A stretch of 32,753 bases of DNA, taken from NCBI GenBank assembly GCA_024102725.1, contig JAGFJL010000060.1:1-32753 (forward strand). The letters run 5' to 3'. The stretch is from Nitrococcus mobilis (GTDB lineage Bacteria; Pseudomonadota; Gammaproteobacteria; Nitrococcales; Nitrococcaceae). The notes under the pieces were generated by a model, which did no database searches, was not told where the DNA came from, and worked only from the letters and a program-made list of their open reading frames with translations. Each line of letters begins with the position of its first letter. The stretch's first letter is position 1. Positions 1 to 7,415 of this stretch are shown piece by piece. Made by a program: the position numbers and the translations under genes.

Positions 1-1164
1 CAGCGCCTGGAGCAACGCCACCGCGTCGTCATCGCAGACCGATCTCATGAGCCCCAGGTAGGCTTGCGCGGCGGGCTTCTCCCAGAAGCCCTCCCCGCCG
101 ATTCGCCGACAGGCGATGTCCTGGGAGGCCAGGGCAAGCTCGACACAGTCGAGCAGCCGGTTGGTGCGCGCGAGCACCGTCCAGCCGTCGGGATCGGCAT
201 CGAGCAGATGGCGGGCCAGTTGCGTGGACTCATCCCAGCGTGTCTCGTTGACAATGACGGCGACCGCGCCGCCCGGCTCGCGGTGCGCGCAGATATCCTT
301 GCCCACGCGGTTGCGGTTGTGCCCGATGAGGCGCACGGCGGGCTCCAGGACCTCCGGGCGGCAGCGGTAGTTGGTCGGCAGGCTGACATGGCGCGCCTCG
401 GTCGCCTCGCGAAAGCGCATCAACCCCCGGTAACCGAGCGCGTGGCGCCACTGGTAGATGCTTTGATCATCGTCGGCGACGCACATGATCTCCACGCCAG
501 CGCGCGCGTGCGCAAGGATCCAGGCGTATTGCACCTCGTCCATGTCCTGGGCCTCATCGACCAGCATCCAGCGCGCGCCGATGGGGTCGAGCGCGCCGCT
601 GTCCATCTCGGCGACGGCGCGCAGCATTAGATCGGCGAAGTCGTGGCTGCCCGAGCGCTCGAGCAGCCGCTGGTAGATGGCATACAGCGCGCCGGCGGCA
701 CTGGCCTGGGGACTCGGCGCGGGGTCGATGCAGGCCTTGATCGCCTCGATGGCCGCGCTGGCGTGATCGAACCGCTCGAAGGTGAATTCCGCCTCGCTGG
801 CCGCACGCTCCCAGGCTTGCGCTAGCATCATGCGCTGCTCGCGCGCGGAGAGTACGCGCAGGCTGCCCTTGCCGTGCTGGCGTTTTAGCTGGTTGAGCGC
901 AAGCCCGTGGAAGGTGCCCGAGGCGCACCGGCGAGCGTGCTCGGCACCCGCCTCGGCGAGGATGCGTGCCCGCAGCCCCTTGGCCGCATCGCGGGTGAAC
1001 GTCACCGCGACCACCCTGCCGCGCCTGTGGGTGGCGAGCAGGTGTGCCGAGCGCAGCGCCAGCACCCGCGTCTTGCCGGCACCAGGGCAGGCAGAGACCA
1101 ACCCGTGGCCGTAGAGCAGGATGGCCTCGCGCTGGTGCGGGTCGGCGCGCCCGGGGAGACTCAC
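1..1164 (-). CDS. UvrD/Rep-type SF1A DNA helicase, 3' end cut by window edge
   Basis: An open frame of 388 codons runs leftward off the window. The SF1A motifs are visible in order: Walker A PGAGKT near residues 27-32, motif Ia with VTFTRDAA near 53-60, motif II LVDEAQD at about 201-207, motif III DDDQSIYQWR at about 231-240, and motif IV LPTNYR at 262-267. UvrD-family enzymes translocate 3'-5' on single-stranded DNA and act in repair or replication. The GTG start is chosen because GGAGG lies just upstream and it follows the TGA of the upstream gene with no gap (TGAGTG), so translation is probably coupled. The C-terminal half (motifs V and VI) lies outside the window, so I cannot tell UvrD, Rep or a nuclease fusion apart. 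Confidence 0.92.
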   Translation of the reverse strand, partial: MSLPGRADPHQREAILLYGHGLVSACPGAGKTRVLALRSAHLLATHRRGRVVAVTFTRDAAKGLRARILAEAGAEHARRCASGTFHGLALNQLKRQHGKGSLRVLSAREQRMMLAQAWERAASEAEFTFERFDHASAAIEAIKACIDPAPSPQASAAGALYAIYQRLLERSGSHDFADLMLRAVAEMDSGALDPIGARWMLVDEAQDMDEVQYAWILAHARAGVEIMCVADDDQSIYQWRHALGYRGLMRFREATEARHVSLPTNYRCRPEVLEPAVRLIGHNRNRVGKDICAHREPGGAVAVIVNETRWDESTQLARHLLDADPDGWTVLARTNRLLDCVELALASQDIACRRIGGEGFWEKPAAQAYLGLMRSVCDDDAVALLQAL

Positions 1165-2118
1165 TCAGCTGGCCTCCGGACCCACCGTGTCAGGGTCTGA
1201 CTGGGAGTCGGACTTGGATCCGGAGTCGGTCTCCATCTCCCGGCTGGCCTGGGACTCCGCGTCGGTGGCCGAGCCCTCTTCACCGTCAGCGGGGGCCACC
1301 TCGGTGTCGCTGGCTAGCAGGTCGGCGAGGGAGCGCTCGGCGCCGTCCTCGCGCCGGGCGAGCGCCATGGCGTGCTGGGCGAGGTTGCGCAGCCGGTTGG
1401 CGAGCTTGACCAGCCGTCGCTGCCACTGGTAGCTGCCGGCGCTGTACTGGGAGTCCGTGTACACCCCGGAGAGCCACAGCAGGTCTACCAGGGCGATGAA
1501 CCGGTCCATCTCCCGGATAAGCCCGAGGTACTGCCCCGCCTTGGGGGTGCTGATCGCCGCCTCGAACTCCTGCGGTTCGGTGTACTCGACCGCCCCGAGA
1601 TCGATGCCCTGGTCGGCAATGAGCTTCTCCATGCGCGCGATCTCGCCGGCCAGATCCTCGCGCACCGCATCCAGCATCCCACCAGCCACCGCGCCGACGT
1701 GCTCGGCCTCGGTCTGTGTGGCGTAGACGCGCAGCATCACGCTCAGCGTGTAGAGCGCCCGCGCAGCGGTGGTGTAGGAGCGGCGGAAAACGCGCTGAGC
1801 GTGACGCGAGCGCAGGTGCAGGCGTATCCGCACCACGGCCTGGCTCACCGGTGCCCGGCGTTCGCGGCGGCGTTTGCGTATGTCGGCCTCGGGTTTGGCT
1901 GTCTCGTCGTTCTCAGGCGGCTCCGCGGGTTGAGTCTCGCCTTCGGGCCTGGGCTCATCGGCCTTGTCGGAGCGGGTTCCGGTCTTAGCGGCCGTGTTCG
2001 CGGCCGTATTGTTGGGCGGCGCCTCAGTCGATTCAGCCTCGCTGATCTCGTTGGCCGATTCGACCTCGGTGGCCTCGGCGGGCGGAATCTCGGATGGCGC
2101 GTGCTTAGTCTCGGGCAT
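1165..2118 (-). CDS. ICE-type conserved protein, AcaB/TIGR03761 (DUF1845)-like
   Basis: This encodes 317 aa. The first ~75 residues are an acidic, Pro/Glu/Ala-rich low-complexity tail. A basic stretch (RKRRRERR) and then a helical domain follow. The core contains RSRHAQRVFRRSY, LLWLSGVYT and SYQWQRRLVKLANRLR, which resemble my recollection of the integrating-conjugative-element family TIGR03761/DUF1845. The IncC activator AcaB belongs to that family. The ATG at 2118 is preceded by a strong GGGAGGGG, so the longer upstream frame is not used. The C-terminus is again acidic and Ser-rich. The gene directly abuts the helicase gene. If AcaB-like, it would act as a DNA-binding regulator of transfer genes, but this rests on remembered motifs and not on an alignment. 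Confidence 0.65.
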   Translation of the reverse strand: MPETKHAPSEIPPAEATEVESANEISEAESTEAPPNNTAANTAAKTGTRSDKADEPRPEGETQPAEPPENDETAKPEADIRKRRRERRAPVSQAVVRIRLHLRSRHAQRVFRRSYTTAARALYTLSVMLRVYATQTEAEHVGAVAGGMLDAVREDLAGEIARMEKLIADQGIDLGAVEYTEPQEFEAAISTPKAGQYLGLIREMDRFIALVDLLWLSGVYTDSQYSAGSYQWQRRLVKLANRLRNLAQHAMALARREDGAERSLADLLASDTEVAPADGEEGSATDAESQASREMETDSGSKSDSQSDPDTVGPEAS

Positions 2119-2764
2119 GGCAAACCCCTCCCTTGGAACCGCTGGCAAGGCGAGCCTGGTCGGACAAAAATCAGCGTGCGCTACATCGTCATGCCAGCAG
2201 TGACGAAATATCTGCCTCTGGACCGGGGTTTTGCAGCGGAAAGGGAAACGGACGGGTCGGTGGGAGGGATTACGGCGCACCCGGTAGGCTCGGCTCGGTG
2301 GATTGGAGCCAGTAACGAGGGACGCGCACGCGCGGCAGCGGAGGAAGGGACATCGGTGAGTGAGCCCACGACCGATCCCCACAAACGCATCCGTACATTG
2401 ACTGCCGCTCGCGTTCGCCGCCGAAGCTGACCGTGAGGCGGTTATGCGGCAGGCGGTGGCGATCGAGCGTCTGGCCGGTGGGCACGGCGGCTACGGCTTT
2501 GTCTCCGTGCCCCCCGCATGCATAGGGGCAAACCGTATCTGGTGTCGTCTTCGAATACGACGCTCTCGTTGCCGCGCGTCGGCATCTGGCGAGAAGCGAA
2601 ATAGGTGTCTATTCAAGCGACGTTTTGGCCTGCGCGGGTAATTAGGGGGCGCTAGGCTCAGGGTGAATACGCTCACTAAACCCATCGCTTGCGAGGGTCG
2701 CGCCCCGAACGCGAATACTCAGGTGACGTAACACCGCGCGTCATTAAATAAGACCAGCCACGCT

Positions 2765-2806
2765 GGTGGCGCGGCGCGATGCCGCTCCCCCTTCGGCATC
2801 GCCACC
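2765..2806. repeat. Long bulged hairpin
   Basis: GATGCCG (2778-2784) pairs with CGGCATC (2794-2800). The stem extends outward through GGTGGC (2765-2770) and GCCACC (2801-2806) across a 7-nt one-sided bulge. There is no T-tract, so it is not an obvious terminator. Confidence 0.5.
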
Positions 2807-3038
2807 GCATCGCCCCCGTGGCGTTCGAGCAGACCACTCGAAGTCAACCGCATTCCGGAGTTGGTCATCCGGCGGATGGTCGACCGATAGGCACGGACCT
2901 GTTCAGCGCGCCCCGCGCCCTGATCCTTCCTGGAGCTGGGTGTTGTGCTCGATTTCCCATCCTGATCCAGGGCGTTGTGTTCGCTCTAGATGATGTGTGG
3001 CGTGTGCCCCAGGGCTCCTTCTACGCGGAGGTCATCCC

Positions 3039-3131
3039 ATGGCGCGCGTAGCCATTGCCGCGTTTGCCGCGGCGGCTGCTTATGCAAGGCCGCGCTGCAG
3101 GTGGTCCGTGGCCGATAGACGATTCGGCTGA
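3039..3131 (+). CDS. Possible 30-aa leader or small peptide
   Basis: ATG at 3039 is preceded by GCGGAGG at suitable spacing and opens a 30-codon frame rich in Ala, with a hydrophobic run (VAIAAFAAAAAY) and a basic, Cys-containing end. The initiation region (ctacgcggaggt..ATGGC) recurs almost exactly at 15992-16013, upstream of the flhC-like gene, also in front of a very short frame. It could be a leader peptide or chance; no function is assigned. Confidence 0.25.
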   Translation: MARVAIAAFAAAAAYARPRCRWSVADRRFG

Positions 3132-3225
3132 TTGCCCCTTTCATGGGGCCAGGCTTTAAAGCGCCTGCCTGACGTGCGCTTTAGAGGCCGGCCTGGACAG
3201 CAGTCGGCCAGGGTCACCCTGCGGG
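3104..3225. repeat. Cluster of consecutive hairpins
   Basis: Successive inverted repeats: GCCGA/TCGGC around 3110-3129; GCCCC tttcat GGGGC at 3134-3149; an 11-bp stem CTTTAAAGCGC (3154-3164) with GCGCTTTAGAG (3176-3186), one G-T pair and an 11-nt loop; then CCTGG/CCAGG and a GTCaCCC/GGGgcGAC hairpin up to about 3225. The density is unusual even for GC-rich DNA. The 11-bp stem is the strongest. Confidence 0.55.
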
Positions 3226-3283
3226 GCGACGCCCGCCGTCCCTTTTCTATTACCGCTGATATTTGAGCCCGTATGACCCTATG

Positions 3284-3371
3284 CCTTTCCAGGCTGTCTT
3301 CGTGAGGAGGGTGGCGTGGAAAGGTTTATCACAGCGTTCGTTCAGGACGCCTAAGCGGTAGCTGGCCGTTT
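3284..3371 (+). promoter_or_regulatory. Structured leader element, copy A
   Basis: Two stems define the element. P1 is CCTTTCC (3284-3290) with GGAAAGG (3318-3324), enclosing 27 nt. P3 is AAGCGG (3353-3358) with CCGTTT (3366-3371), around the loop TAGCTGG. A tail, caatcagccctgag, follows. The same order of elements occurs at 7214, 10115 and 13227, with different stem bases and a conserved loop. It lies about 140 nt upstream of the start codon at 3508. Confidence 0.65.
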
Positions 3372-3401
3372 CAATCAATCAGCCCTGAGTCGTATTCAGA
3401 T

Positions 3402-3435
3402 CCCTGCGCGGGAAGGTTTTCTTCCCGCGCACGGG
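3402..3435 (+). promoter_or_regulatory. C-G-C-G leader hairpins of the gene at 3508
   Basis: CCC (3402-3404), GGG (3410-3412), CCC (3424-3426), GGG (3433-3435). The dominant pairing is a perfect 10-bp central hairpin, GCGCGGGAAG (3406-3415) with CTTCCCGCGC (3421-3430). It competes with the two outer hairpins. Confidence 0.6.
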
Positions 3436-3507
3436 AGAGACCTTCACACCGCTCGCGCAGGCTTTTCTTTTTGTTTATGCCCCTGCGGTGGGGTGGAGGT
3501 CATCGAG

Positions 3508-3729
3508 ATGCATAGAACTTTCTGGAAGAACTTGCATCGCTGGCTGGACACGGCCGGTAAGGACGAGATCGAGGCCGCTCGGCTTCGGGTGGAACAGGAG
3601 ATGCGCCGCTACCGCGACGCCGATGTCCGCCGGGAATTCAGCCGCGCCATCCGGCTGATGGACGAAGAGATGTCCGCTAGGAGCGATCTGGCTCGCTTGG
3701 TGGCTGCTCGCGCGAGCCAACCACTCTGA
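3508..3729 (+). CDS. Small hypothetical protein (73 aa)
   Basis: No recognised family. The product is highly charged and helical (RLRVEQEMRRYRDADVRREF), with no membrane segment or cysteine cluster. ATG at 3508 is chosen over the in-frame GTG at 3493 because GGAGG at 3495-3499 stands 8 nt before it. It follows the full composite leader (copy A plus double hairpin), like the first genes of the other units, so it is probably the first gene of an operon that may include ssb. Confidence 0.65.
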   Translation: MHRTFWKNLHRWLDTAGKDEIEAARLRVEQEMRRYRDADVRREFSRAIRLMDEEMSARSDLARLVAARASQPL

Positions 3730-3886
3730 GATCCGCCCGCCGGGTCAGTCGGCGGTCGAGCTTACGGGCCTTCTCGCCCGCGGCCTCGTCGCCGCCGACG
3801 ATGTGCCGGAAGGCGAGGTTGAGAATGCGGTCAACGGTGCGTTCCTTGCCGCCACTCACCATTCGTGGATCGGGTTTCATCGCCAT
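3677..3886 (-). CDS. Possible small basic protein (69 aa), antisense overlap
   Basis: The frame has normal codon use and a charged helical composition (KERTVDRILNLAFRHIV, GEKARKLDRRLTRR). It overlaps the end of the gene at 3508 by 53 bp tail to tail, and only a weak GAGA precedes the ATG. It may be a real convergent gene or an antisense open frame of the kind common at this GC content. Confidence 0.3.
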   Translation of the reverse strand: MAMKPDPRMVSGGKERTVDRILNLAFRHIVGGDEAAGEKARKLDRRLTRRADLRVVGSREQPPSEPDRS

Positions 3887-4062
3887 TCTCTGGTGCTTGC
3901 TCGTGACCCGAACACCATAGCGCCATTGTCAGGATTAGCAAATCTGAACCCACCCCCGACCCAGGCGTGCATATCCCCGGAGAGGGGCGGTGCGCGCTCC
4001 GAGTCGGTAGTCGACGGCGGTTTCCTCCCGTCGTTCTCACCAGCTGTTACGGAGGCCATGGC
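3730..4062 (+). other. Intergenic region upstream of ssb
   Basis: Besides the doubtful leftward frame, it holds a single CCCC-ggaga-GGGG hairpin at 3975-3987, about 75 nt before the ssb start. That is half of the double-hairpin layout seen elsewhere. No -35/-10 pair is convincing. Confidence 0.4.
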
Positions 4063-4548
4063 ATGGCTAGCACTAACAAGGTATTCATCAAGGGCAACCT
4101 GGGCCGCGATCCAGAGTTGCGCAACACCCAGAACGGGCGGTCGGTGTGTTGGTTCAGCCTCGCGACCAACGAGAAGTGGACACAGGATGGCGAGCGCATC
4201 CAGCACACCGAGTGGCACCGCGTGGTCGCCTTCGGCCGTCAGGCTGAGGTGGCGCAGCGGTATCTCGCCAAGGGCTCGGACGTGATTGTCTGGGGTCGGA
4301 TCCGTACGCGCAAGTTCACCGACCAGGACGACGCCGAGCGCTCGATCACCGAGATCCACGCCGACGAGCTCGAGTTCATCGGCGCTCGCCGGAGCGATGG
4401 GCCCGGTCCACGCCAGGATCGTGAGCCGTCGACGAGTCGGCGGTCACGGCCCTCGTCCCGATCTCAACCCCAGTCGACGCGTCGGCCGCAGCCGGCTGCC
4501 GCGTCGGGCGAGGACGAGGAGTTCTTCGAGGACGACGTGCCGTTCTGA
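4063..4548 (+). CDS. ssb: Single-stranded DNA-binding protein
   Basis: 161 aa. The OB-fold spans about residues 1-108, with the family landmarks NKVFIKGNLGRDPELR at the start, a central WHRVVAFGRQAE and a YLAKGSDVIVWGRIRTR strand pair. A disordered Arg/Ser/Gln/Pro linker leads to the acidic tip EDDVPF, matching the DDDIPF-type tip that recruits partner proteins. ATG 4063 is preceded by GGAGG (4051-4055); the upstream ATG at 4058 is in another frame. It coats single-stranded DNA during conjugative entry and recombination. It heads the series ssb, annealing-type protein, RNR-like, nuclease. Confidence 0.97.
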   Translation: MASTNKVFIKGNLGRDPELRNTQNGRSVCWFSLATNEKWTQDGERIQHTEWHRVVAFGRQAEVAQRYLAKGSDVIVWGRIRTRKFTDQDDAERSITEIHADELEFIGARRSDGPGPRQDREPSTSRRSRPSSRSQPQSTRRPQPAAASGEDEEFFEDDVPF

Positions 4549-4587
4549 GCGCGATCCGCTGCCCAGGTAGCACGCGCAACCAATTAG

Positions 4588-4621
4588 CCCCTCCGGGGAT
4601 CGCTCCCGGCGGGGGCGATCC
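4588..4621 (+). promoter_or_regulatory. C-G-C-G leader hairpins of the gene at 4655
   Basis: CCCC (4588-4591), GGGG (4595-4598), CCC (4605-4607), GGGGG (4611-4615). The second half forms an 11-bp hairpin in which GGATCGC (4597-4603) pairs with GCGATCC (4615-4621). It is preceded by caattag, as in the leader at 11392, and lies 33 nt before the start codon. Confidence 0.6.
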
Positions 4622-4654
4622 TTGGTCGGGGCCGTTACTTAAATGGAGCGACCA

Positions 4655-5440
4655 ATGATCGAGATCTTCGACGAGCGCGGCGAGCCGCGGGACTACATGA
4701 CCATGGCCGAGCGCCTACCGGAGTTCCTGAAGCGCTACGGACCAGACCGCGGCTACTCGATTCGGACCCGCGTGCGAGGTCACCTTGGTATGCACCCGGA
4801 CCTGACGGACCTCTATCGGTCTGCGTTGAGCGCCGGTGTGTCGCTGACGGATCTGCCGCCGATCGACATGAGCGTGTTTCGCTTTGAAGCGCAACTGTTC
4901 GATGTCGAGGGCCGGATCGTCGCCGAGGCTTCCGCCCTTCGACGCATTAACACGAGCCTCGAGGCCACCTTCCAAGCCCGCGCTTGGGAGGCGGGCGAGA
5001 CCGCAGCCCTGCAGCGGTTGCTGGCGCGTGTCGGCTACGGCAGTGACACGTTGCTTGCCGACGAGCTGGGCGACATCGACGGGCGTGGCGTGGCCTACGC
5101 CCACGAGCGCGAGGGGCCGGTGATAAGTCGGCAGGAGGGCGATTTGCCCGATTGCAGCGCCAAGACGAGCGAGCCCACCGCCGAGCCGAAGCCGCCGACG
5201 AAACCGCAGGCGTCGAGCAAGTCCGAGGGCGGAATGAAAGCCGAGGGCAAGCCCGAGGCACCGCCGAAGCCCGAGATCTTGCAAAACGAGCCGGACAAGG
5301 CCGCGGAGGCCTCCGAGGCCCTGCTGCGGCAGATTCGCCACCTGGCGAGCGTTCGCGGCATCGAGCCTCCTGCAGTCACAACCAGGGCCGAGGCCAAGGA
5401 GGCACTGAAAGCGTTGCGGGCTACGCCCGCCGCTCAATAG
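4655..5440 (+). CDS. Candidate Rad52-like single-strand annealing protein
   Basis: 261 aa in three parts. Residues ~1-145 form a folded domain with MTMAERLPEFLKRYGP, a beta-rich stretch (FRFEAQLFDVEGRIVAEASALR) and ETAALQRLLARVGYG. The last two recall the Rad52/Sak-type pattern of a strand with a DxxG turn followed by a helix ending in an L..hGhG element. Residues ~150-225 are a Lys/Glu/Pro linker. The end (LLRQIRHLASVRGIEPP, then TRAEAKEAL) resembles small C-terminal helical domains of phage recombination proteins. It sits between ssb and a nuclease, where SXT-like elements carry bet. The start at 4655 has GGAG 6 nt upstream; the ATG at 4643 has none. The family call is inference. Confidence 0.5.
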   Translation: MIEIFDERGEPRDYMTMAERLPEFLKRYGPDRGYSIRTRVRGHLGMHPDLTDLYRSALSAGVSLTDLPPIDMSVFRFEAQLFDVEGRIVAEASALRRINTSLEATFQARAWEAGETAALQRLLARVGYGSDTLLADELGDIDGRGVAYAHEREGPVISRQEGDLPDCSAKTSEPTAEPKPPTKPQASSKSEGGMKAEGKPEAPPKPEILQNEPDKAAEASEALLRQIRHLASVRGIEPPAVTTRAEAKEALKALRATPAAQ

Positions 5441-5528
5441 GGTGATCTACCTCTTAGGCTTCGTTTGAGCCGGATGCGAGCGCCATCGCCGATGCCCTCG
5501 TGGTGTGTCCGTTCCGGGCGGAGATTCG

Positions 5529-6119
5529 ATGCTCGGCACGACTACTACGAGCCCAAAGGAGCCAAAGACCGGCCCCGACCGAACCATGGCCTGGAGCGTG
5601 GATGTCGTCAACCCCAGCACGGGGGATGACTTCGTGCTCATGGTCAAGGAGCTGGTGATGCCCGATGGCGGCCGCCGGCCGTATTCGGCCTGACTGGCTG
5701 GCGAGTATCCGCGGGTGCTCGATGGGCTTGCGAAGAGCCTGTCCTTCGACATGCGGGTGCTCGATGTGGCCTGGATCGGTGGGAAGCTCGTGCAGCTTCT
5801 CGGCTACGCCGAGCCCAGGGGCGATTTCATGGCCCGCGTGCCGGGGAAGGAGCGTCAGCAAACGTTCGCCTCCACCGTGGCCTACATCGCCCGGCTGCTG
5901 CTCCACCGTTACGCCATGCTCGGTCTACTCGACGAGCAGGGCCTGCCGGTGGACGCCATGGGGCTGACCGCCAGCGACGAGGCCGGCGAAGCCGACGCGC
6001 CGTCGAGCCAAGCAATGGCCACTAATCGGCTGTGCCGGGACTGCGGGCACCGCGCGGTGGTCCGCCACGATGGCTGCGATCATTGCCGCGCCTGCGGCGC
6101 CGTCGGTGATTGCGATTGA
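5529..6119 (+). pseudogene. NrdJb-like (TSCPD plus zinc ribbon) RNR-type gene with in-frame TGA
   Basis: A single frame of 196 sense positions is interrupted by TGA at 5691-5693 (codon 55); the frame does not shift. Before it come strands ending in MPDGGRRPYSA. After it come EYPRVLDGLAKSL, VAWIGGKL and ASTVAYIARLLLHRY. The C-terminus is a zinc ribbon, CRDCG followed by GCDHCRACGAVGDC. This matches the C-terminal TSCPD and Cys-rich tail of class II ribonucleotide reductases, encoded separately as NrdJb in some Pseudomonas. Trp (TGG) would fit at the stop position. ATG 5529 has GGAG 5 nt upstream. The downstream part could restart at GTG 5715, but no RBS is seen there. Either a fresh nonsense mutation, readthrough, or a sequencing error explains it. 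Confidence 0.65.
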
Positions 6120-6225
6120 TTCGGCGTTTTCGTGGGCGCCTGTCACGGGCACCCAAATACCCACTTCATTAGAGGCGGTTTCAGCCCGCCTGCCTGAGCT
6201 TCGGGCTGTAACCTTCACTTTAAAT

Positions 6226-6260
6226 CCCCGGTCGGGGCGCATGCGCTCCTATCGGGGAGC
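6226..6260 (+). promoter_or_regulatory. C-G-C-G leader hairpins of the nuclease gene
   Basis: CCCC (6226-6229) with GGGG (6234-6237), then GCTCC (6245-6249) with GGAGC (6256-6260). Upstream in the same 187-nt gap a further stem, CAGCCCG (6182-6188 region) with CGGGCTG (about 6202-6208), precedes an AT-rich patch. The start codon is 46 nt downstream of the last hairpin. Confidence 0.55.
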
Positions 6261-6306
6261 GATGCGTCTCCGGCCGGGCGATGGACCACCAGGGAGGGGC
6301 ATCCTC

Positions 6307-7179
6307 ATGGAGATCAGCTTTTCAAGGCTGCATAAGTATGAGACCTGCGGCGCCGCGTACCACTATTACTACGTGCGTGGTCTGCGGCCCGAGCAGGTCT
6401 CGGCGAACTTGCTCTTCGGTAAGGTGCTGCACAAGGCCAAGACCGATTACATCAAGGCCCACGCGCTCGGTGAGACGGACGACCCGGCTGCCATGTTCGA
6501 ACGTGAATGGGCGCGGGCGCTGGGGCAGACGATTGTCGGGTTCTCAGCCACCCAGAGCCCAGAAGCGTTCCATGACACGGGCGTCGCGCTCGCCCGCGAG
6601 TTCCCCGCGTTCTGGGAGAGATCGGGGCTTACGGCGCTCATCGGTCCGGGCGGCCAGCCAATGGTCGAGCAGAAGCTCACCGTCGAGATCGTACCGGGGG
6701 TAGATCTGCGCGGGTACATCGACCTGGTGGCGCTCACCGCCGATGGCGAGATGGCGGTCATCGACCTGAAAACCGCGATGACCCCTGCGCCGGAGGCGAC
6801 GCTGCTCATCGGTGAGCAGCTTACCGACTATCAGATCCTCGCGGACGCCAACCGGCAGCGGCTTGGCATAGAGTCGATCGCCAGGGTCGGTTTCATCGAG
6901 CTGCTCAAGCGCCAAGTGTCCAAGACCGGCCGTGGCAAGGGCCCGGAGATCGTCGGGCCGACGCTCGCCCCGCCACGAACCGAAACCCTTGTCAGCGAGC
7001 GTCGCGAGAAGATCGACCACCTGGTCACTCAGATCCGCAAAGGCGCGTTCTTTCGTAACCCGGGCATGGCGTACAACACGCCATGCTCTATGTGCGAGTT
7101 CAGAAACCTGTGCCTGCACGGCTCCATGGAGGGACTGGCCAGGCCCGCCGAGGCGAAGGTCCAGCTCTCCGCTGTGTAA
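6307..7179 (+). CDS. PD-(D/E)XK nuclease, Cas4/AddB-RecB type with Fe-S cysteines
   Basis: 290 aa. Catalytic-type residues are visible: H42 in LFGKVLH, E121, D139 in GYIDLV, D153-x-K155 in VIDLKT, and Q171-x3-Y175. Four cysteines (C14, C260, C263, C269, the last three in PCSMCEFRNLC) have the AddB/Cas4 spacing expected for a [4Fe-4S] cluster joining the two ends of the domain. Family members are 5'-3' or 3'-5' exonucleases. Next to ssb and a candidate annealing protein, it probably resects DNA for recombination. ATG 6307 follows GGGAGGGG by about 8 nt. No helicase domain is fused. It takes the place that lambda-type exo has in SXT/IncC elements. Confidence 0.85.
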   Translation: MEISFSRLHKYETCGAAYHYYYVRGLRPEQVSANLLFGKVLHKAKTDYIKAHALGETDDPAAMFEREWARALGQTIVGFSATQSPEAFHDTGVALAREFPAFWERSGLTALIGPGGQPMVEQKLTVEIVPGVDLRGYIDLVALTADGEMAVIDLKTAMTPAPEATLLIGEQLTDYQILADANRQRLGIESIARVGFIELLKRQVSKTGRGKGPEIVGPTLAPPRTETLVSERREKIDHLVTQIRKGAFFRNPGMAYNTPCSMCEFRNLCLHGSMEGLARPAEAKVQLSAV

Positions 7180-7191
7180 GCGCACCGATCT

Positions 7192-7213
7192 GCCCGCCCC
7201 TTCGGGGGCGGGG
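7192..7213 (+). terminator. Terminator-like UUCG hairpin after the nuclease gene
   Basis: CCCGCCCC (7193-7200), loop TTCG, GGGGCGGG (7205-7212), followed at once by cctttcc. The only T-rich tract is that of the P1 stem of element B, so terminator and P1 may be alternatives. It starts 13 nt after the stop codon. Confidence 0.55.
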
Positions 7214-7306
7214 CCTTTCCAAGCGCTGCCGCTCGCGCCGGGACGCTCGGAAAGCCCCTGCCTTCTGCGGTGCTTCTTACGAGCATACCCCGTGGTAGCT
7301 GGCCAC
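7214..7306 (+). promoter_or_regulatory. Structured leader element, copy B
   Basis: P1: CCTTTCC (7214-7220) with GGAAAG (7249-7254), enclosing 28 nt, in which AGCG and CGCT can form an inner stem. P3: GTGG (7292-7295) with CCAC (7303-7306) around the loop TAGCTGG. The tail atcaaccagccctgaag follows. The stem bases differ from copies A and C but still pair. Confidence 0.65.
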
Positions 7307-7346
7307 ATCCATCAACCAGCCCTGAAGTCCACTGACTCCAAATCCA

Positions 7347-7372
7347 CCCCGGCGGGGGCAGCCCCGGCGGGG
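7347..7372 (+). promoter_or_regulatory. C-G-C-G leader hairpins of the gene at 7416
   Basis: CCCC (7347-7350), GGGG (7354-7357), CCCC (7362-7365), GGGG (7369-7372), with 3-4 nt loops. This is the most compact and regular case. It ends 43 nt before the start codon. Confidence 0.65.
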
Positions 7373-7415
7373 CGGCCCTCGGCCTTTGCGTTGATGCAAC
7401 AAAGGAGGCTCCGAG

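Larger units (their letters stand above)
2119..3507. other. 1.4-kb intergenic region between divergent genes, hairpin-rich
   Basis: No open frame here has both a credible ribosome binding site and protein-like composition. The region separates a leftward and a rightward transcription unit, so it should contain promoters for both. It holds several hairpins (2765-2806 and the cluster 3104-3225), a short AT-rich patch near 2742-2752, and the large leader element of the gene at 3508. An oriT, a replication origin or a non-coding RNA would all fit, but I recognise none of them. Confidence 0.5.

Noticed and set aside
1372..2430. 352-codon rightward frame opposite the AcaB-like gene
   Set aside because: The leftward frame has the RBS, the acidic tail and the conserved segment; this frame has no ribosome binding site.
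5691..5693. Selenocysteine at the in-frame TGA
   Set aside because: The expected residue at this place is Trp rather than Cys, and no SECIS-like hairpin was recognised just after it.
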